From Sutcliffiella horikoshii (lineage in GTDB: Bacteria > Bacillota > Bacilli > Bacillales > Bacillaceae_I), in NCBI RefSeq assembly GCF_002157855.1, contig NZ_CP020880.1:2604001-2668000 (forward strand): DNA of 64,000 nt, given 5' to 3'. This document shows, piece after piece, positions 25,595 through 34,232 of the stretch (its first letter is position 1; each line of letters begins with the position of its first letter). Under the pieces are notes generated by a model. It had not been told where the DNA came from. It saw nothing but the letters and a program-made list of their open reading frames with translations, and did no database searches. A program made the translations under genes and the position numbers.

Positions 25595-26359
25595 CTATTC
25601 TTTATGATTCAATTCAAAGTGTTCTTCCTGCAACTTAACAAGGGAAATATTTTCGTTAAGTTCCTTTATCTTTAATACCAAACTCTCCACCCCAAATATC
25701 TCCGTAAAGGTATGGCTTCCAACCAGTAGATTTATACCTGCAAACTTAGCATATTGAATGGTATATAAACTTGCCTCTCCCGTTATATATGTATCGCAGC
25801 CCTGATCTAAGGCAAATTTTATATGATCAGTTGAATGGCCAGCACCTGTCAGTACTCCTACTTTCTTTACCTTGTTCCCATGGTTTTTCCACGCTCTTAC
25901 AGGCTCGTCCAATTCAACTTTCATTTTATCGACAAGGGCCTCAAAACTTTTACTTTCTTTAAACTCACCGACACCAGGTATGCTTAAGTTTATGTATTCA
26001 GAAAAACGTATGATGTTTTCTATACCAATTTTATTCATCAATGATGTGCACGTACCAAATTCAATATAATCCAATGGACCATGTATCCAGAAATGACTAA
26101 TGTTATATTCTTTTAACCTCTTAATACATTCATCTTTTAATCCATAAATAAAATCCCATGCGTCATGGTGAGTTATGATTAAATCAACCTTTGCCGTTCT
26201 GGCCTGTTCAATCACTTCGATTGAAAGGTTGGTTGAATATCCAATTGTCTTTATTAGGGAATTGGAAGTGTTGGTAAATCCGTAATCGTCATCAAATTCC
26301 TCCAATAACTCTCTAGGAAAAAGCTCATGGATCATAGTTTCAAATTTTGTGATGTCCAT
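25595..26359 (-). CDS. Nif3-like dinuclear metal centre protein
   Basis: 254 residues, NIF3 family. Metal ligands are visible in DLIITHHDAW, a central VGVLTGAGHS and a C-terminal VGSHTFTEIFG. Family members form toroidal hexamers with a two-metal site. Their biochemical role is unsettled (GTP cyclohydrolase I type 2 annotation is common but weak). ATG 26359 follows GGAGGG with seven-base spacing. It is shorter than the YqfO-type Nif3 proteins, which carry an inserted PII-like domain. Confidence 0.85.
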   Translation of the reverse strand: MDITKFETMIHELFPRELLEEFDDDYGFTNTSNSLIKTIGYSTNLSIEVIEQARTAKVDLIITHHDAWDFIYGLKDECIKRLKEYNISHFWIHGPLDYIEFGTCTSLMNKIGIENIIRFSEYINLSIPGVGEFKESKSFEALVDKMKVELDEPVRAWKNHGNKVKKVGVLTGAGHSTDHIKFALDQGCDTYITGEASLYTIQYAKFAGINLLVGSHTFTEIFGVESLVLKIKELNENISLVKLQEEHFELNHKE

Positions 26360-26437
26360 AAAATACCCTCCTGCATATACCAATTATTTCAAAACAAAAT
26401 CATTAACTCAATACTATTTTTAAAATAAGCCTAAACA

Positions 26438-26470
26438 ATTAAGACCCTATCTTTATCAATAGAGTCTACT
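26438..26470 (-). terminator. Weak rho-independent terminator
   Basis: AGACCCTAT pairs with ATAGAGTCT with one mismatch; only a broken T run follows on the minus strand. It lies directly after the stop of the C1q-like gene. Confidence 0.4.
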
Positions 26471-26476
26471 ACTTTA

Positions 26477-26926
26477 TTAATAAAACTTAGATGCCTCAAA
26501 TCTTGTGCTGAAGGATGGCTGTGTCGTGGAGTTCAAATTGATTCTTCCTGGAACCGTACTGGTTAGGTATACTTCCACAATGTCATCCGCTTCTAAAAAC
26601 AGCACGGTTGATACTTGTACTGCATTAGAAAAGGCAAACTCGTCCCAGTAGTCATTATCTGCTGACACACTTGTCCCGTTCACACGTATTTCTAGACGGA
26701 CCCTATAAGGATTTTCGTTAGACGTTGCCAAAAAGGTTACGATGCTTGATACATAGTAAACCCCGTCTTGTTGCGGAACAAAAGTGGAAGAATTAGGGTT
26801 GTAAATATCCCCAAAATCAAACTGTTCATCTTGAAATAGAACCTTATAGAAAGTGTCTGCTTCTATTACCTCTTGAGGCTCTGTATTAATCGCACGAAAA
26901 GCTTGAGCAAATTCATCATTTCGCAT
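26477..26926 (-). CDS. C1q/TNF-like jelly-roll protein
   Basis: 149 residues. From residue 25 it is beta-rich: FQDEQFDFGDIYNPNSSTFVPQQDGVYYVSS is the characteristic first half of bacterial C1q-like modules, followed by LEIRVNGTSV and FLEADDIVEVYL. Such modules trimerise and occur at the tips of spore-surface fibres (BclA type), but here there is no collagen-like region. ATG 26926 is preceded by AGGAGGTGAT. Surface role inferred only. Confidence 0.75.
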   Translation of the reverse strand: MRNDEFAQAFRAINTEPQEVIEADTFYKVLFQDEQFDFGDIYNPNSSTFVPQQDGVYYVSSIVTFLATSNENPYRVRLEIRVNGTSVSADNDYWDEFAFSNAVQVSTVLFLEADDIVEVYLTSTVPGRINLNSTTQPSFSTRFEASKFY

Positions 26927-27005
26927 AATTCCAATCACCTCCTGCTCCCTATTATTCTATGAAAATTTCACTAGATTGCTTGGGTAAACTGGTCTTTATC
27001 TATAT

Positions 27006-27050
27006 ACAAAAAGCAGGATTCATTCGTTAAAGAATTGATCCTGCTTTTTC
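27006..27050. terminator. Rho-independent terminator of the Bce-type operon
   Basis: AAAAAGCAGGAT pairs with ATCCTGCTTTTT around a 15-base loop; good T runs on both strands. It ends the minus-strand ATPase/permease transcript. Confidence 0.85.
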
Positions 27051-27063
27051 ATTCTCATTATAT

Positions 27064-29046
27064 TTAAATTTTCAATTCACTTAACATCTTTTTCCTCGAA
27101 TAAAAGTAATATACTGTTTGTATCAAAAGATAAACTCCAGAGATGCTGAAAAAATGCACAAGGAATTGAGGATTCTCCAAGATCCCACCTACATCTTGAG
27201 CAAAGGAAAAAATATAAACAAATGCCAAGCTGCATCCGAGTAGCGGAGCAAAGAAGAACAGTACACTCATTTCTTTTGAAACAAGCTTCTGAATCTCTCT
27301 TCTCGTGATTCCAATTTTAAAGAGCTTTTTATACTTGGCCTTCTCCTCTTCCATGTTGGAGAAGATGTTAAGGTACAATAGGATGAAGGAGCCGAAGAAG
27401 AACAAGATACTGATGAAAGTGGTGACAAAGAACATGATTTTCGAAGAGCTTCTAATTTGATTGTAATCTACTACTTTGGATACTGGCTTCAGTATCTGTT
27501 TTGCTTCTTCCACATCATAAACCTCTCGCACACTTTCTAACGGAGGGGTCGACTCGTTAATCTCCTCCAACCTACTTTCCAAGTCTTCTGCAACTTCTTG
27601 AGTTAATTTCCAGTCGGCAAAGTTTAAAAGATTCATCCTAACCTTATCTCCAATTAAATCCTTTCTTAACTGCTGAAACACCGTATCATTGACAACCAAT
27701 ATGGAATAAGGTGTGTATCGATGAAAGTTTAACTGCTTATCAATAATAGTTTTTTTAAGAGAATATTTAAACTGGCTATCTCCATCTTTAATATCAAGGC
27801 CGTTCTCATATATACTATCTCCGGAAGTAGTTTTCGGATCCATATTAATCCAATCAATAAATTGCTCCTTATTTAGCACCTCATTGGTTCCCATAATTTT
27901 ATTAAAATCAGATACCTGCATAAAGGTATGAACATGATATGCATCATCCATGTATGAATCATCCTGATAGTAAATGTACATTTCCACTGTGTCATATTTT
28001 TTGACCGGATTTTCAGGCTTATTCACTACTTCATATAACTCTTCTTTGGAGAGTTTATTCTTAGTTACTGTTTCCACATATGCTATATCATATGGATGAT
28101 CATCCATCACCTGCTGCTCTCCCAAGGAATTGATAATCAATATGGTCGTACTGTAAAAGATGGTCACCATACTCATGATCGTCACAAGTAGCATGATGGC
28201 TGTTAGTTGTTTAAATTTATATTCCAGACTGCTTAAAGTAAGTAGCTCGTTATAATAATAAGGTTTATGTTTCCTCGCTAATTTCATAAAGAAACTCATC
28301 CCTTGAGACAACGTTACATAAAGACCCATTAGTATGCCCAATGTACTCATCAGAAGGTATCCACCAGCATCTTGAGCCATAGACGGTATGGAAAAAGTAC
28401 AATATAGCAAGACGGCACTGCCTGTCACCATGAATACTCCAAGCAAACCAAACACGGGACTCCGGTGCTTGATAGCGTCTACTACTCTGTCACTTTTCAG
28501 ATTCTGGGATACCGTTTTAGTCAATGTTAAATAAATTGTGATGAGAATTGAAATGAGAATTATACATAGGTAAGCACCTATTGAATAGGTGAACATTTCT
28601 TGCGAAAGATTAAATGGAATATCGCCTAACCCAGTCATGTGTATGAAAAGCAAGAACATCAATCTTGAAAACACCAAACCTGTTATGATACCTGTAAGGA
28701 TTGAAGTAAAAGCAATTATTACGTTTTCTATTATCAAAAGCTTAGCTATATCTCTCTTTGCCATCCCCAGTGTCATTAGGAGTCCGAATTCTTTTTTCCT
28801 TCTCCTTGTAAATATGCGATGTGCATAAGTGATAAAGAAAACGGTAAAGAAAACTAGAGCTACTCCTGGTATAGAGAGAACATCTTTAATGCTCTCACTC
28901 TCTTTGACAGCCACCACCGAATTATTGAAATAGATCGTGCTATACATAAAGAAAAAGAACACAGCAAAGGCGTTGCATAGAAAATAAAATAGATATTTAC
29001 TCTTGTTTCCTTTCGCCATTTTCCAAACCAGTTGATTAAATGTCAT
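27064..29046 (-). CDS. Bce-type ABC transporter permease (FtsX domain)
   Basis: 660 residues with ten predicted helices in the BceB layout: one N-terminal helix, three helices (FtsX domain 1), two helices, one helix, a large extracellular domain of about 200 residues (about 310-520), then three C-terminal helices. BceB-like permeases both remove peptide antibiotics from their lipid targets and signal to a partner kinase. ATG 29046 follows GGAGGAAGGAG and overlaps the ATPase gene by 11 bases. Partner of the kinase/regulator pair upstream. Confidence 0.93.
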   Translation of the reverse strand: MTFNQLVWKMAKGNKSKYLFYFLCNAFAVFFFFMYSTIYFNNSVVAVKESESIKDVLSIPGVALVFFTVFFITYAHRIFTRRRKKEFGLLMTLGMAKRDIAKLLIIENVIIAFTSILTGIITGLVFSRLMFLLFIHMTGLGDIPFNLSQEMFTYSIGAYLCIILISILITIYLTLTKTVSQNLKSDRVVDAIKHRSPVFGLLGVFMVTGSAVLLYCTFSIPSMAQDAGGYLLMSTLGILMGLYVTLSQGMSFFMKLARKHKPYYYNELLTLSSLEYKFKQLTAIMLLVTIMSMVTIFYSTTILIINSLGEQQVMDDHPYDIAYVETVTKNKLSKEELYEVVNKPENPVKKYDTVEMYIYYQDDSYMDDAYHVHTFMQVSDFNKIMGTNEVLNKEQFIDWINMDPKTTSGDSIYENGLDIKDGDSQFKYSLKKTIIDKQLNFHRYTPYSILVVNDTVFQQLRKDLIGDKVRMNLLNFADWKLTQEVAEDLESRLEEINESTPPLESVREVYDVEEAKQILKPVSKVVDYNQIRSSSKIMFFVTTFISILFFFGSFILLYLNIFSNMEEEKAKYKKLFKIGITRREIQKLVSKEMSVLFFFAPLLGCSLAFVYIFSFAQDVGGILENPQFLVHFFSISGVYLLIQTVYYFYSRKKMLSELKI

Positions 29047-29806
29047 GGCTCCTTCCTCCCAATAGGGCAAGATTGTCCATGATCTGATTTAAGAACTCTT
29101 TTCGATCCCCTTTTCTGACAATATAAGAATCTATCTTTCCATCTTTAATAAATACAACTTTCCGGCAATAACTGGCAGCGAATACATCATGTGTGACTAC
29201 CACGACGGTCGTGGAGAGTTCTTTCACAATTTTTTCAAAGCATTCCATGATGACTGTGGATGATTTGGAATCCAGGTTGCCGGTCGGCTCATCCGCGAAA
29301 ATAATGGTAGGATCGTTCACTAGTGCTCTTCCCACTGCCGTCCTTTGTTGCTGACCCCCTGAAATAGCAAAGGGATAGTTGTTCAGTATATTTTCAATGC
29401 CAAACAGCTCTGACAGTTCCTTTACCTTTCCCTCCATTTCTGCCACTGATTTCTTTTCCAACACCATCGGAACAAGCATGTTTTCCTTTACTGTCAGACT
29501 GTCTAGCAAATTGAATTCTTGGAAAACAAAGCCGAGCTGTTTTCTTCTGAAAAGGGCTAATTCATCCCCATTCATTTCACCAATTTCTTTTCCTGCTATA
29601 TACACTTCTCCAGATGTCGGGGCGTCTATTCCACTCATCATATGAAGCAGGGTCGTTTTGCCGCTTCCCGACGGACCCATGATGGCAATGAATTCACCCT
29701 GACTTATGGAAAGGTTTACGCCATCAATGGCAGTTGTCGCTCCATCTGAACCCGCATCTCCATATATTTTTACTAATTTACTGGTCTCTAAGATTGTAAC
29801 CCCCAT
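29036..29806 (-). CDS. Bce-type ABC transporter ATP-binding protein
   Basis: 256 residues. Walker A GPSGSGKTT, Q-loop in VFQEFNLLDS, signature ISGGQQQRTAVGRAL, Walker B IIFADEPTGNLDS and H-loop VVVTHD are intact. The MacB/BceA type is clear from the GGQQQR signature and the FtsX partner. AGGAGGATT precedes the ATG. It energises the permease with which it overlaps. Substrate is probably a cell-wall-active peptide such as bacitracin or a lantibiotic (inference from family). Confidence 0.95.
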   Translation of the reverse strand: MGVTILETSKLVKIYGDAGSDGATTAIDGVNLSISQGEFIAIMGPSGSGKTTLLHMMSGIDAPTSGEVYIAGKEIGEMNGDELALFRRKQLGFVFQEFNLLDSLTVKENMLVPMVLEKKSVAEMEGKVKELSELFGIENILNNYPFAISGGQQQRTAVGRALVNDPTIIFADEPTGNLDSKSSTVIMECFEKIVKELSTTVVVVTHDVFAASYCRKVVFIKDGKIDSYIVRKGDRKEFLNQIMDNLALLGGRSHDI

Positions 29807-29849
29807 ATTAAATCCTCCTAAATCAAATTAGAATGTAAGTTAATTCCTT

Positions 29850-29878
29850 TCTATATCTAGATTTTACTGAGGTATCAA
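29850..29878 (-). promoter_or_regulatory. Promoter of the Bce-type ABC operon
   Basis: On the minus strand TTGATA (29878-29873) and TATAGA (29855-29850) are exactly 17 bases apart, about 45 bases before the ATPase start. It gives the transporter its own transcript separate from the regulator/kinase pair. Confidence 0.6.
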
Positions 29879-29900
29879 AACTTCTACCATGGAACAATAC

Positions 29901-29930
29901 GAAAAATACCTTACACTTTTGTAAGGTATT
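29901..29930 (-). terminator. Terminator and possible BceR-type operator
   Basis: AATACCTTACA/TGTAAGGTATT is a perfect 11-bp stem around a four-base loop, with T on the minus strand after it. It spans the kinase stop codon and would end the regulator/kinase message. Its core TTACA-CTTT-TGTAA also matches the TnACA-N4-TGTAA operator described for BceR-like regulators, and its centre lies about 40 bases upstream of the -35 of the transporter promoter. Both roles are possible. Confidence 0.6.
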
Positions 29931-30912
29931 GAATCGTGACAGATGTTCCTTTGGAAACTTCCGACTCTATCGTAATTCGGTGGTTCAATCGGTCTGCAAT
30001 TCTCTTGCAAAGGTATAGCCCAATACCCGATGAGTTCTGAAAGTCTCTGCCATTTTCTCCAGTGAAAAATGCCTCAAATACTCTTTCTAAATCATAGGGA
30101 TGGATGCCGACACCTTCATCTGTAATAGAGAGAATCGTAACCTCTTCTTCTTGTTTTATATGAAATCTTATCTTTTTGCTTCCATCTTTTCCACTAGAAT
30201 ATTTAATGGCGTTGGAAATGATTTGATCAAGCATTGTCTCATTCCATTTCTGATCCGTTATGATGAAAGCCGATTCTTCCTCACTGTCTAAAACAGGGAA
30301 AGCAGCTTGATAGATAAACTCACTCTTTCGGTTGTTTATCAATTTCCGTAATGATGAGATAAGGTCCATTGATTTTATTTCCAAATCATTTTCAAAACTG
30401 TCCATTCTAATCATCGTCAATCCTTGCTCAATGGCTGTATGAAGTCGTTTATTTTCCTGTTGTAACTTTTGGATAGGTTCTCGATCACCTTGTAATTTCT
30501 TCTCGTTCTGGATAATTAAATCCATGACAGATACTGGGGTCTTCAGGTGGTGCATCCAGTGGGATAAGAAATAGAGCCTTTCCTTATTCCTTTCGTTCTG
30601 CTCATTCTTTTCCCTAGAATGGTCATGGTTTAGTTTCTTTATCCACTTATAAAAAGCCCTTTGTTCTTCGCTATATAACTTTATTTCAGCATGTTCATTT
30701 TCAATCGCTCCATTTACTTGATAATAGCGGTATCCATCAATGAAAAGGTAAACAAATATAAGAAATATCCCCACGGAAAAAGGATACAGGATCTCTGTGT
30801 TGGAAGGCTCACTGAGATGAAAAAAGGTGATGACAGAAACTATATTAACAAGATAGAAAGATATTAACAGGGCCCTGTCTTTTAAAAAATTCTTTAGTAT
30901 TCTCTTATTCAT
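29911..30912 (-). CDS. Bce-type intramembrane-sensing histidine kinase
   Basis: 333 residues. Two N-terminal helices (about 12-32 and 38-58) separated by only a few residues, so there is no extracellular sensor; this is the BceS group, which takes its signal from the BceAB transporter. The phosphorylated His is in HWMHHLKTPVSV; ATP-binding boxes are ISNAIKYSSG, ITDEGVGIHP and SSGIGLYLCKR. Its start overlaps the response regulator by eight bases. Its stop lies in a terminator hairpin. Confidence 0.94.
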   Translation of the reverse strand: MNKRILKNFLKDRALLISFYLVNIVSVITFFHLSEPSNTEILYPFSVGIFLIFVYLFIDGYRYYQVNGAIENEHAEIKLYSEEQRAFYKWIKKLNHDHSREKNEQNERNKERLYFLSHWMHHLKTPVSVMDLIIQNEKKLQGDREPIQKLQQENKRLHTAIEQGLTMIRMDSFENDLEIKSMDLISSLRKLINNRKSEFIYQAAFPVLDSEEESAFIITDQKWNETMLDQIISNAIKYSSGKDGSKKIRFHIKQEEEVTILSITDEGVGIHPYDLERVFEAFFTGENGRDFQNSSGIGLYLCKRIADRLNHRITIESEVSKGTSVTIQYLTKV

Positions 30913-31612
30913 TCGTTTTGCCTAACCGAGTCGGAACACTCAGCATATAGCCAACGCCTCTTTTACTTGTAATGACATTGGGCAGCCCAAGAGAAGAAAG
31001 CTTTTGTTTGATTCGCGTCATATTAACCGTCAATGTGTTGTCTTCAACAAAGGTTAACGAGTCCCACACTGCTTCTATCAGTGTTTCTCTTGGAATATAG
31101 GTTTCATGATGTTCCAACAGCTTTTTCAATAAGATGTATTCATTTTTGCTTAGCTCTTGCCTCTGCCCTTCAAATTGGACGGCAAGAGTCTGACTATCTA
31201 GTTTCAAGCCATCAATAAATAATTCGCCTGAATCAGTCGCTGCGTATTCTCCGTACACCCGTCTTATCGTCGCCTTTACTTTGGTATGTAGTAATTCAAA
31301 TGTAAAGGGCTTTGTTATGTAATCGTCTGCTCCAAGCTCCATCGCCATAATTTGATCCATCTCGGTACTTCTTGCGGAAATGATAATAATAGGGACCGTC
31401 GATTGCTGACGGATGCTCCTGCATAAGAAATAGCCGTCGTAGTATGGTAGATTGATGTCTAATAAAACCAGGTCCGGCTGTACTTTCGCAAAGCTTTCCA
31501 TGATATGCTGGAAGTCTGTCGGCTTATGTATTTTGTAGCCATACCTCTCTAAATGTTCTCCTATAAGCTCACTTAACTGCCTATCATCTTCAATAAGCAT
31601 GATCTTGTGCAT
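30905..31612 (-). CDS. OmpR-family response regulator (BceR-like)
   Basis: 235 residues. The receiver domain has IEDD at the N-terminus, the phospho-acceptor Asp in VLLDINLPYYDGY, ISAR and the KPF lysine. The C-terminal winged helix includes LSKNEYILLKKLLEHHET and VGYMLSVP. AAAGGGGA precedes the ATG. It pairs with the following kinase and most likely activates the adjacent transporter operon in response to flux of peptide antibiotic. Confidence 0.95.
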   Translation of the reverse strand: MHKIMLIEDDRQLSELIGEHLERYGYKIHKPTDFQHIMESFAKVQPDLVLLDINLPYYDGYFLCRSIRQQSTVPIIIISARSTEMDQIMAMELGADDYITKPFTFELLHTKVKATIRRVYGEYAATDSGELFIDGLKLDSQTLAVQFEGQRQELSKNEYILLKKLLEHHETYIPRETLIEAVWDSLTFVEDNTLTVNMTRIKQKLSSLGLPNVITSKRGVGYMLSVPTRLGKTNE

Positions 31613-31712
31613 ATTTCAAAATCCCCTTTAATTTTGCAGTAGCTATTTTATGTATATTTTACCATAGAAATTATTATCGGCTCGTTTTAATAAGAATCTA
31701 CAATTCTTTCCA

Positions 31713-31772
31713 TTGGGAAAATGAATGCTTTTTTCTATTATAATCCTAGTCTTTTATTCTGAATTTTCCCAA
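31713..31772 (+). promoter_or_regulatory. Inverted repeat centred on a TATAAT before the protease
   Basis: TTGGGAAAAT (31713-31722) and ATTTTCCCAA (31763-31772) are perfect inverted arms. Their centre falls on a TATAAT at 31739-31744. There is no good -35 at 17 bases. The arrangement suggests a regulator site or looped operator for the protease gene. Confidence 0.4.
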
Positions 31773-31833
31773 TATAAATTCTTTCTTTAATATGCTAAAT
31801 TATTCTTGTGTTACCAATTGAGAGGAGATGAGC

Positions 31834-33771
31834 ATGAGGATGAAGAAAAAGAATCCATCAAAGAAAGTATTTTTATCCGTTTTATCAGCAGCAACTATTC
31901 TATCTACTGTTGCGCTAAGCAGTCCATCAACAGGGGGAGCTAGCAGCTTTGAACTAGATTTTAAGGGAGTCAGCAAGATAACAGAGATGAAGTCGGTTTC
32001 CAAAAACGGCAAAACTGGGGAAGCTTCTTTTCTAGCAGAAACAGAAAATGTAAAAATTCCTAAAGGACTTCAAAAGAAGCTTGAAGTGGTGCCGAAAGAT
32101 AATAGTCTATATATTGTTCAATTTGATGGCCCTATTTTAGAAGAAACGAAAAAAGAGTTGGAGTCCACCGGGGCAACTATTGTAGATTACATACCAGACT
32201 ATGCTTACATTGTGGAATACAAAGGTGATGTTGCAAAAGCCACAAACGGGATTGCTCATTTAGAATCCGTAGAGCCATATCTGCCGCTTTATAAGGTAGA
32301 TCCTCTACTATTCACTAAAGGTGCTTCTGCGCTAGTAAAAGCTGTGGCACTTGACGCAAAACAAAACAATAAAGAAATCAGCTTTAAAGGGATAGACGAA
32401 ATTGTCGAATATGCTGCCAACAATAATGTTCTTTACATCTCCCCTAAACCGGAATATAAAGTGATGAATGATGTGGCTAGAGGAATCGTAAAAGCCGATG
32501 TAGCGCAGAGCAGCTACGGATTATATGGACAAGGGCAAACAGTCGCTGTAGCAGACACAGGCCTTGATACTGGACGCAACGACAGCTCCATGCACGAAGC
32601 TTTCCGTGGAAAAATCACCGCTTTATATGCATTAGGTAGATCCAATAATTCCAACGACCCGAATGGTCACGGAACGCACGTTGCCGGATCTGTTCTTGGA
32701 AACGGAACAAGCAATAAAGGAATGGCACCGCAAGCAAATCTAGTATTCCAGTCCATCATGGATAGCAGCGGCGGATTAGGCGGCCTTCCATCCAACCTGA
32801 GTACATTGTTCAGCCAAGCTTATACTGCTGGAGCCCGGATCCACACTAACTCATGGGGGGCTGCGGTAAATGGCGCTTATACGACAGATTCCAGAAATGT
32901 CGATGACTATGTTCGTAAAAATGACATGGCAGTTCTTTTTGCAGCTGGAAATGAAGGACCAAACAGCGGGACTATCAGTGCACCGGGAACTGCGAAAAAC
33001 GCAATTACAGTCGGTGCAACAGAAAATTATCGTCCTAGCTTTGGATCTTATGCAGACAATATCAACCATGTTGCACAATTCTCTTCCCGAGGGCCCACTC
33101 GTGACGGTCGTATCAAGCCGGACGTAATGGCACCAGGAACATTTATCTTATCAGCACGTTCTTCCCTTGCACCGGATTCTTCCTTCTGGGCAAACCATGA
33201 CAGCAAATATGCCTACATGGGCGGAACTTCCATGGCAACACCGATTGTTGCTGGAAACGTGGCACAATTACGCGAACACTTTATCAAAAACAGAGGCATC
33301 ACACCTAAGCCGTCCTTATTGAAGGCAGCTTTGATCGCTGGAGCAACTGATGTTGGATTAGGCTTCCCGAACGGTAACCAAGGTTGGGGACGTGTCACAC
33401 TGGACAAGTCTTTAAACACAGCATTTGTGAATGAGACAAGCTCCCTGTCTACAAGCCAAAAGGCAACGTATTCCTTCACAGCAACTGCAGGCAAGCCACT
33501 TAAAATCTCTCTAGTATGGTCTGATGCTCCTGCAAGCACATCTGCTTCTATAACGCTGGTAAATGACCTTGACTTGGTGATTACTGCACCAGATGGAACA
33601 CAGTATGTAGGAAATGATTTTACGGCTCCTTACAATAATAATTGGGACGGCCGTAATAACGTGGAAAATGTATTCGTGAATGCTCCACAGAGTGGGACAT
33701 ATACAGTAGAGGTTCAAGCATACAATGTACCTCAAGGACCACAGGCGTTTTCATTGGCAATTGTGAACTAA
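31834..33771 (+). CDS. KP-43-like oxidatively stable alkaline serine protease
   Basis: 645-residue prepro-subtilase (S8). A signal peptide of about 35 residues is followed by a long propeptide. The mature enzyme probably starts at Asn212 (NDVARGIVKADV), giving 434 residues. The catalytic triad is Asp241, His279 and Ser466 (30, 68 and 255 of the mature enzyme), in VADTGLD, NGHGTHVAGS and GGTSMATP. A C-terminal beta-barrel domain begins after about residue 530. Sequence and numbering fit KP-43 of Bacillus sp. KSM-KP43 almost throughout. Secreted protein degradation. ATG 31834 is best spaced from AGAGGAG; ATGs at 31828 and 31840 are alternatives. Confidence 0.96.
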   Translation: MRMKKKNPSKKVFLSVLSAATILSTVALSSPSTGGASSFELDFKGVSKITEMKSVSKNGKTGEASFLAETENVKIPKGLQKKLEVVPKDNSLYIVQFDGPILEETKKELESTGATIVDYIPDYAYIVEYKGDVAKATNGIAHLESVEPYLPLYKVDPLLFTKGASALVKAVALDAKQNNKEISFKGIDEIVEYAANNNVLYISPKPEYKVMNDVARGIVKADVAQSSYGLYGQGQTVAVADTGLDTGRNDSSMHEAFRGKITALYALGRSNNSNDPNGHGTHVAGSVLGNGTSNKGMAPQANLVFQSIMDSSGGLGGLPSNLSTLFSQAYTAGARIHTNSWGAAVNGAYTTDSRNVDDYVRKNDMAVLFAAGNEGPNSGTISAPGTAKNAITVGATENYRPSFGSYADNINHVAQFSSRGPTRDGRIKPDVMAPGTFILSARSSLAPDSSFWANHDSKYAYMGGTSMATPIVAGNVAQLREHFIKNRGITPKPSLLKAALIAGATDVGLGFPNGNQGWGRVTLDKSLNTAFVNETSSLSTSQKATYSFTATAGKPLKISLVWSDAPASTSASITLVNDLDLVITAPDGTQYVGNDFTAPYNNNWDGRNNVENVFVNAPQSGTYTVEVQAYNVPQGPQAFSLAIVN

Positions 33772-33791
33772 ATTTGATTGTTGGGATAGAC

Positions 33792-33840
33792 CACTGTGAT
33801 CGGGAGTGAGAAGGCTTTCGGTTGCGGTGGTTTTTTATTT
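33792..33840 (+). terminator. Rho-independent terminator
   Basis: ACCACTG pairs with CGGTGGT at the base of a long hairpin, followed by TTTTTT. Ends the protease gene. Confidence 0.65.
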
Positions 33841-33867
33841 GGTTTATCTTTCATAACACAATGCCAC

Positions 33868-33938
33868 AAAATAAAAAAGCACCTGGAGCATGCCGACTCA
33901 TATGAAAAGAGCCGTCACTCCCAGATGCTTTCATTCAC
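33868..33938 (-). terminator. Long hairpin terminator
   Basis: On the minus strand AAAGCATCTGG pairs with CCAGGTGCTTT, with further interrupted pairing inside and TTTTTT after it. Ends the small lipoprotein gene. Confidence 0.7.
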
Positions 33939-33943
33939 TCAAC

Positions 33944-34090
33944 CTATTCTTCGTTTGTTTCACCAGTATTCGTTTCATTTTGTTCCATATTCGTTTCGTT
34001 GTTGTTCATTTCTTCATTCTCAGCGGCGCATCCAGTTGCAAGAGCTAATAATAAAACGGAAGATGATAAAGCCAATAACATTTTTTTCAT
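33944..34090 (-). CDS. Small lipoprotein, 48 residues
   Basis: A 48-codon frame with AAGGAGGAAG before the ATG and its own terminator. The product has a lipoprotein signal peptide (MKKMLLALSS, lipobox LATGC with Cys21), then only about 27 residues rich in Glu, Asn and Thr (NNNETNMEQNETNTGE). It would be a very short, acidic, surface-tethered peptide. Comparable tiny lipoproteins are common in Bacillus and of unknown role. Confidence 0.75.
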   Translation of the reverse strand: MKKMLLALSSSVLLLALATGCAAENEEMNNNETNMEQNETNTGETNEE

Positions 34091-34232
34091 GATTGAACTT
34101 CCTCCTTGAGCTATGCTTGTTTTAGTGGACTACAAGCTTAATCTTACAAGAAATCTGAACAAAAGATAGCTATTTTACCAATAATTCACAACATTTAAAC
34201 ATTGTTTACGTACGCTTTACATCCCCTAAATA

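Noticed and set aside
28589-28828. Open frames on the strand opposite the Bce-type permease and other long genes
   Set aside because: Typical reverse-strand shadows with no ribosome binding sites or recognisable domains.
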